DNA from: Xanthobacteraceae bacterium
GTDB taxonomy: Bacteria; Pseudomonadota; Alphaproteobacteria; Rhizobiales; Xanthobacteraceae
Assembly (NCBI GenBank): GCA_030648135.1
Contig: JAUSIF010000310.1
Location: forward strand, 1-6,186
DNA length: 6,186 nucleotides
Reading direction: 5' to 3'
Shown: in pieces, positions 5,238 to 6,186 of the stretch
Numbering within the stretch: the stretch's first letter is position 1
Layout: the number at the start of each line of letters is the position of its first letter
Notes under the pieces: generated by a model
Database searches by the model: none
Told to the model about the DNA's origin: nothing
The model's input: only the letters and a program-made list of their open reading frames with translations
Program-made: the position numbers and the translations under genes

Positions 5238-6186
5238 TCACGATCCTCTGCGGCACGACAATGACCTTTTTCGGGCGCTTGCCGTCCAGCGCCCGTTTTA
5301 CCGCATCCAGCGCAAGAACTGCGGTTTCAATGTCGGCGGTTGCAGCGTCACGGGATACCGTGACATCGGCGCGTTTCTTGCCATTAACCTGGACGGGCAG
5401 GGTGATTTTATCCTCGATCAGGAGGGCGGTCTCGATGGCCGGCCAGGCCTGTGCCGAGACCAGAGTATCGTGCCCGAGAGCCGCCCAGCATTCCTCCGCG
5501 AGGTGCGGCATCATCGGCTCGACGATCCGCACGAGAATTTGACCGGCTTCGCGGAACGCCCAGGCGAGATCGGTCGGTAGCGGGCCAGCCGTGCGGGCAT
5601 CGGCGACGGCGGAACCGAGCGCATTCGCCGCCTCGTAGATATGAGCGACGCAGCGGTTGAAACGCAGCCGTTCGATGTCATCGCTGACATGGGCGAGCGC
5701 CGCATGTGCGCTCTTACGGACGGCGAGCGTGGCAGGGCCAAAAGTCTGGGGCCGGGGCGAGCTTGCCGGCGCCGCTAATTCTGCGAGGTCGCTGGCGAGC
5801 CGGAACAAGCGTTGGACGAAACGATGGGCACCTTGCACGCCTTCCTCGGTCCAAATCACGTCGCGATCGGGGGGTGAATCCGAAAGCATGAACCAGCGTG
5901 CGGTATCGGCACCGTAGGTCGATAGGATGTCGTCGGGATCGACGGTATTGAGCTTCGATTTCGACATCTTCTCGATGGGGCCGATCGCGATCTTTTCACC
6001 GGTCGCGGCCAGAATCGCACGCCGCTTTTCACCGACCGTCTCGATCCTGACCTCGGCCGGATTCGCATAGGAGCCGTCGGTCTTCTGATAAGTCTCGTGC
6101 ACCACCATGCCTTGCGTGAACAGCCCGCCGAACGGTTCGTCGAGATGGGCGTGACCGGTCGCCTTCATGGCGCGGGTGAAGAAGCG
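5224..6186 (-). CDS. leuS: Leucyl-tRNA synthetase, C-terminal part (5' end outside window)
   Basis: Class Ia aminoacyl-tRNA synthetase that charges tRNA-Leu with leucine in the cytoplasm. The frame is open to the right-hand window edge, so 320 C-terminal residues are present out of about 860-880. The HIGH motif and the CP1 editing domain lie outside. The sequence enters at RFFTRAMKATGH and DEPFGGLFTQGMVVHETY. The catalytic KMSKS loop is intact (bases 5970-5956, window residues 73-77) and is followed by the conserved segment from TVDPDDI through YGADTARWF to SDSPPDRDVIWTEEGVQG. The helical anticodon-binding domain comes next, and the C-terminal domain ends KKVIVVPQRIVNVVA. The residue two past KMSKS is Leu (KMSKSKLN) where I recall Lys or Asn more often, a minor variant. 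A Met codon at 6168 is not the start, since conserved LeuRS sequence continues upstream. Its TAA lies inside the lptE coding start. Confidence 0.97.
   Translation of the reverse strand, partial: RFFTRAMKATGHAHLDEPFGGLFTQGMVVHETYQKTDGSYANPAEVRIETVGEKRRAILAATGEKIAIGPIEKMSKSKLNTVDPDDILSTYGADTARWFMLSDSPPDRDVIWTEEGVQGAHRFVQRLFRLASDLAELAAPASSPRPQTFGPATLAVRKSAHAALAHVSDDIERLRFNRCVAHIYEAANALGSAVADARTAGPLPTDLAWAFREAGQILVRIVEPMMPHLAEECWAALGHDTLVSAQAWPAIETALLIEDKITLPVQVNGKKRADVTVSRDAATADIETAVLALDAVKRALDGKRPKKVIVVPQRIVNVVA
5245..5249 (-). promoter_or_regulatory. Shine-Dalgarno of lptE within leuS
   Basis: On the minus strand AGAGG is followed by 7 nt and the lptE ATG (5237-5235). It lies inside the last codons of leuS, which supports this start and an independent initiation signal in addition to coupling through the 14-nt overlap. 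Confidence 0.6.

Overview
The window is a compact, GC-rich (roughly 60-65% by eye) stretch of a bacterial chromosome. It holds seven genes in two convergent blocks and almost no non-coding DNA. Gene order (mnmG-rsmG-parA-parB facing leuS-lptE-holA) and protein style (the ParB N-terminus SRLGRGLAALIGD, MnmG CGITRTT, HolA MVAL start) point to an alphaproteobacterium, most likely in the Hyphomicrobiales/Rhizobiales or a neighbouring order. That placement rests on remembered family features, not on a database search. The mnmG-rsmG-parAB cluster usually lies near the chromosome replication origin, so the window is probably origin-proximal.

Plus strand, 2-3618: the 3' part of mnmG (tRNA wobble-uridine modification, 5' end outside the window), then rsmG (16S rRNA G527 methyltransferase), parA (segregation ATPase) and parB (parS-binding CTPase clamp). 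mnmG/rsmG overlap by 4 nt (ATGA) and rsmG/parA by 11 nt. parA and parB are separated by 74 nt, and parB has its own strong Shine-Dalgarno sequence. Minus strand, 6186-3625: the 3' part of leuS (leucyl-tRNA synthetase, 5' end outside the window), then lptE (outer-membrane LPS-assembly lipoprotein) and holA (DNA polymerase III delta). leuS/lptE overlap by 14 nt and lptE/holA are 14 nt apart. The two blocks meet tail to tail with only 6 nt between the parB and holA stop codons.

As a unit, the plus-strand genes couple translation-machinery maintenance (MnmG, RsmG) with origin segregation (ParA, ParB). The minus-strand genes couple tRNA charging, outer-membrane biogenesis and the replisome clamp loader. 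These are ordinary housekeeping genes, and I see no mobile element, CRISPR array, RNA gene or undescribed system. The most interesting signal is a near-perfect parS palindrome inside the rsmG coding sequence, one central base away from the canonical 14-mer, about 600 bp upstream of the genes whose products would act on it. Other points of note are an AT-rich patch late in rsmG that could carry a parA promoter, and an ambiguous TTG/ATG start for parB.
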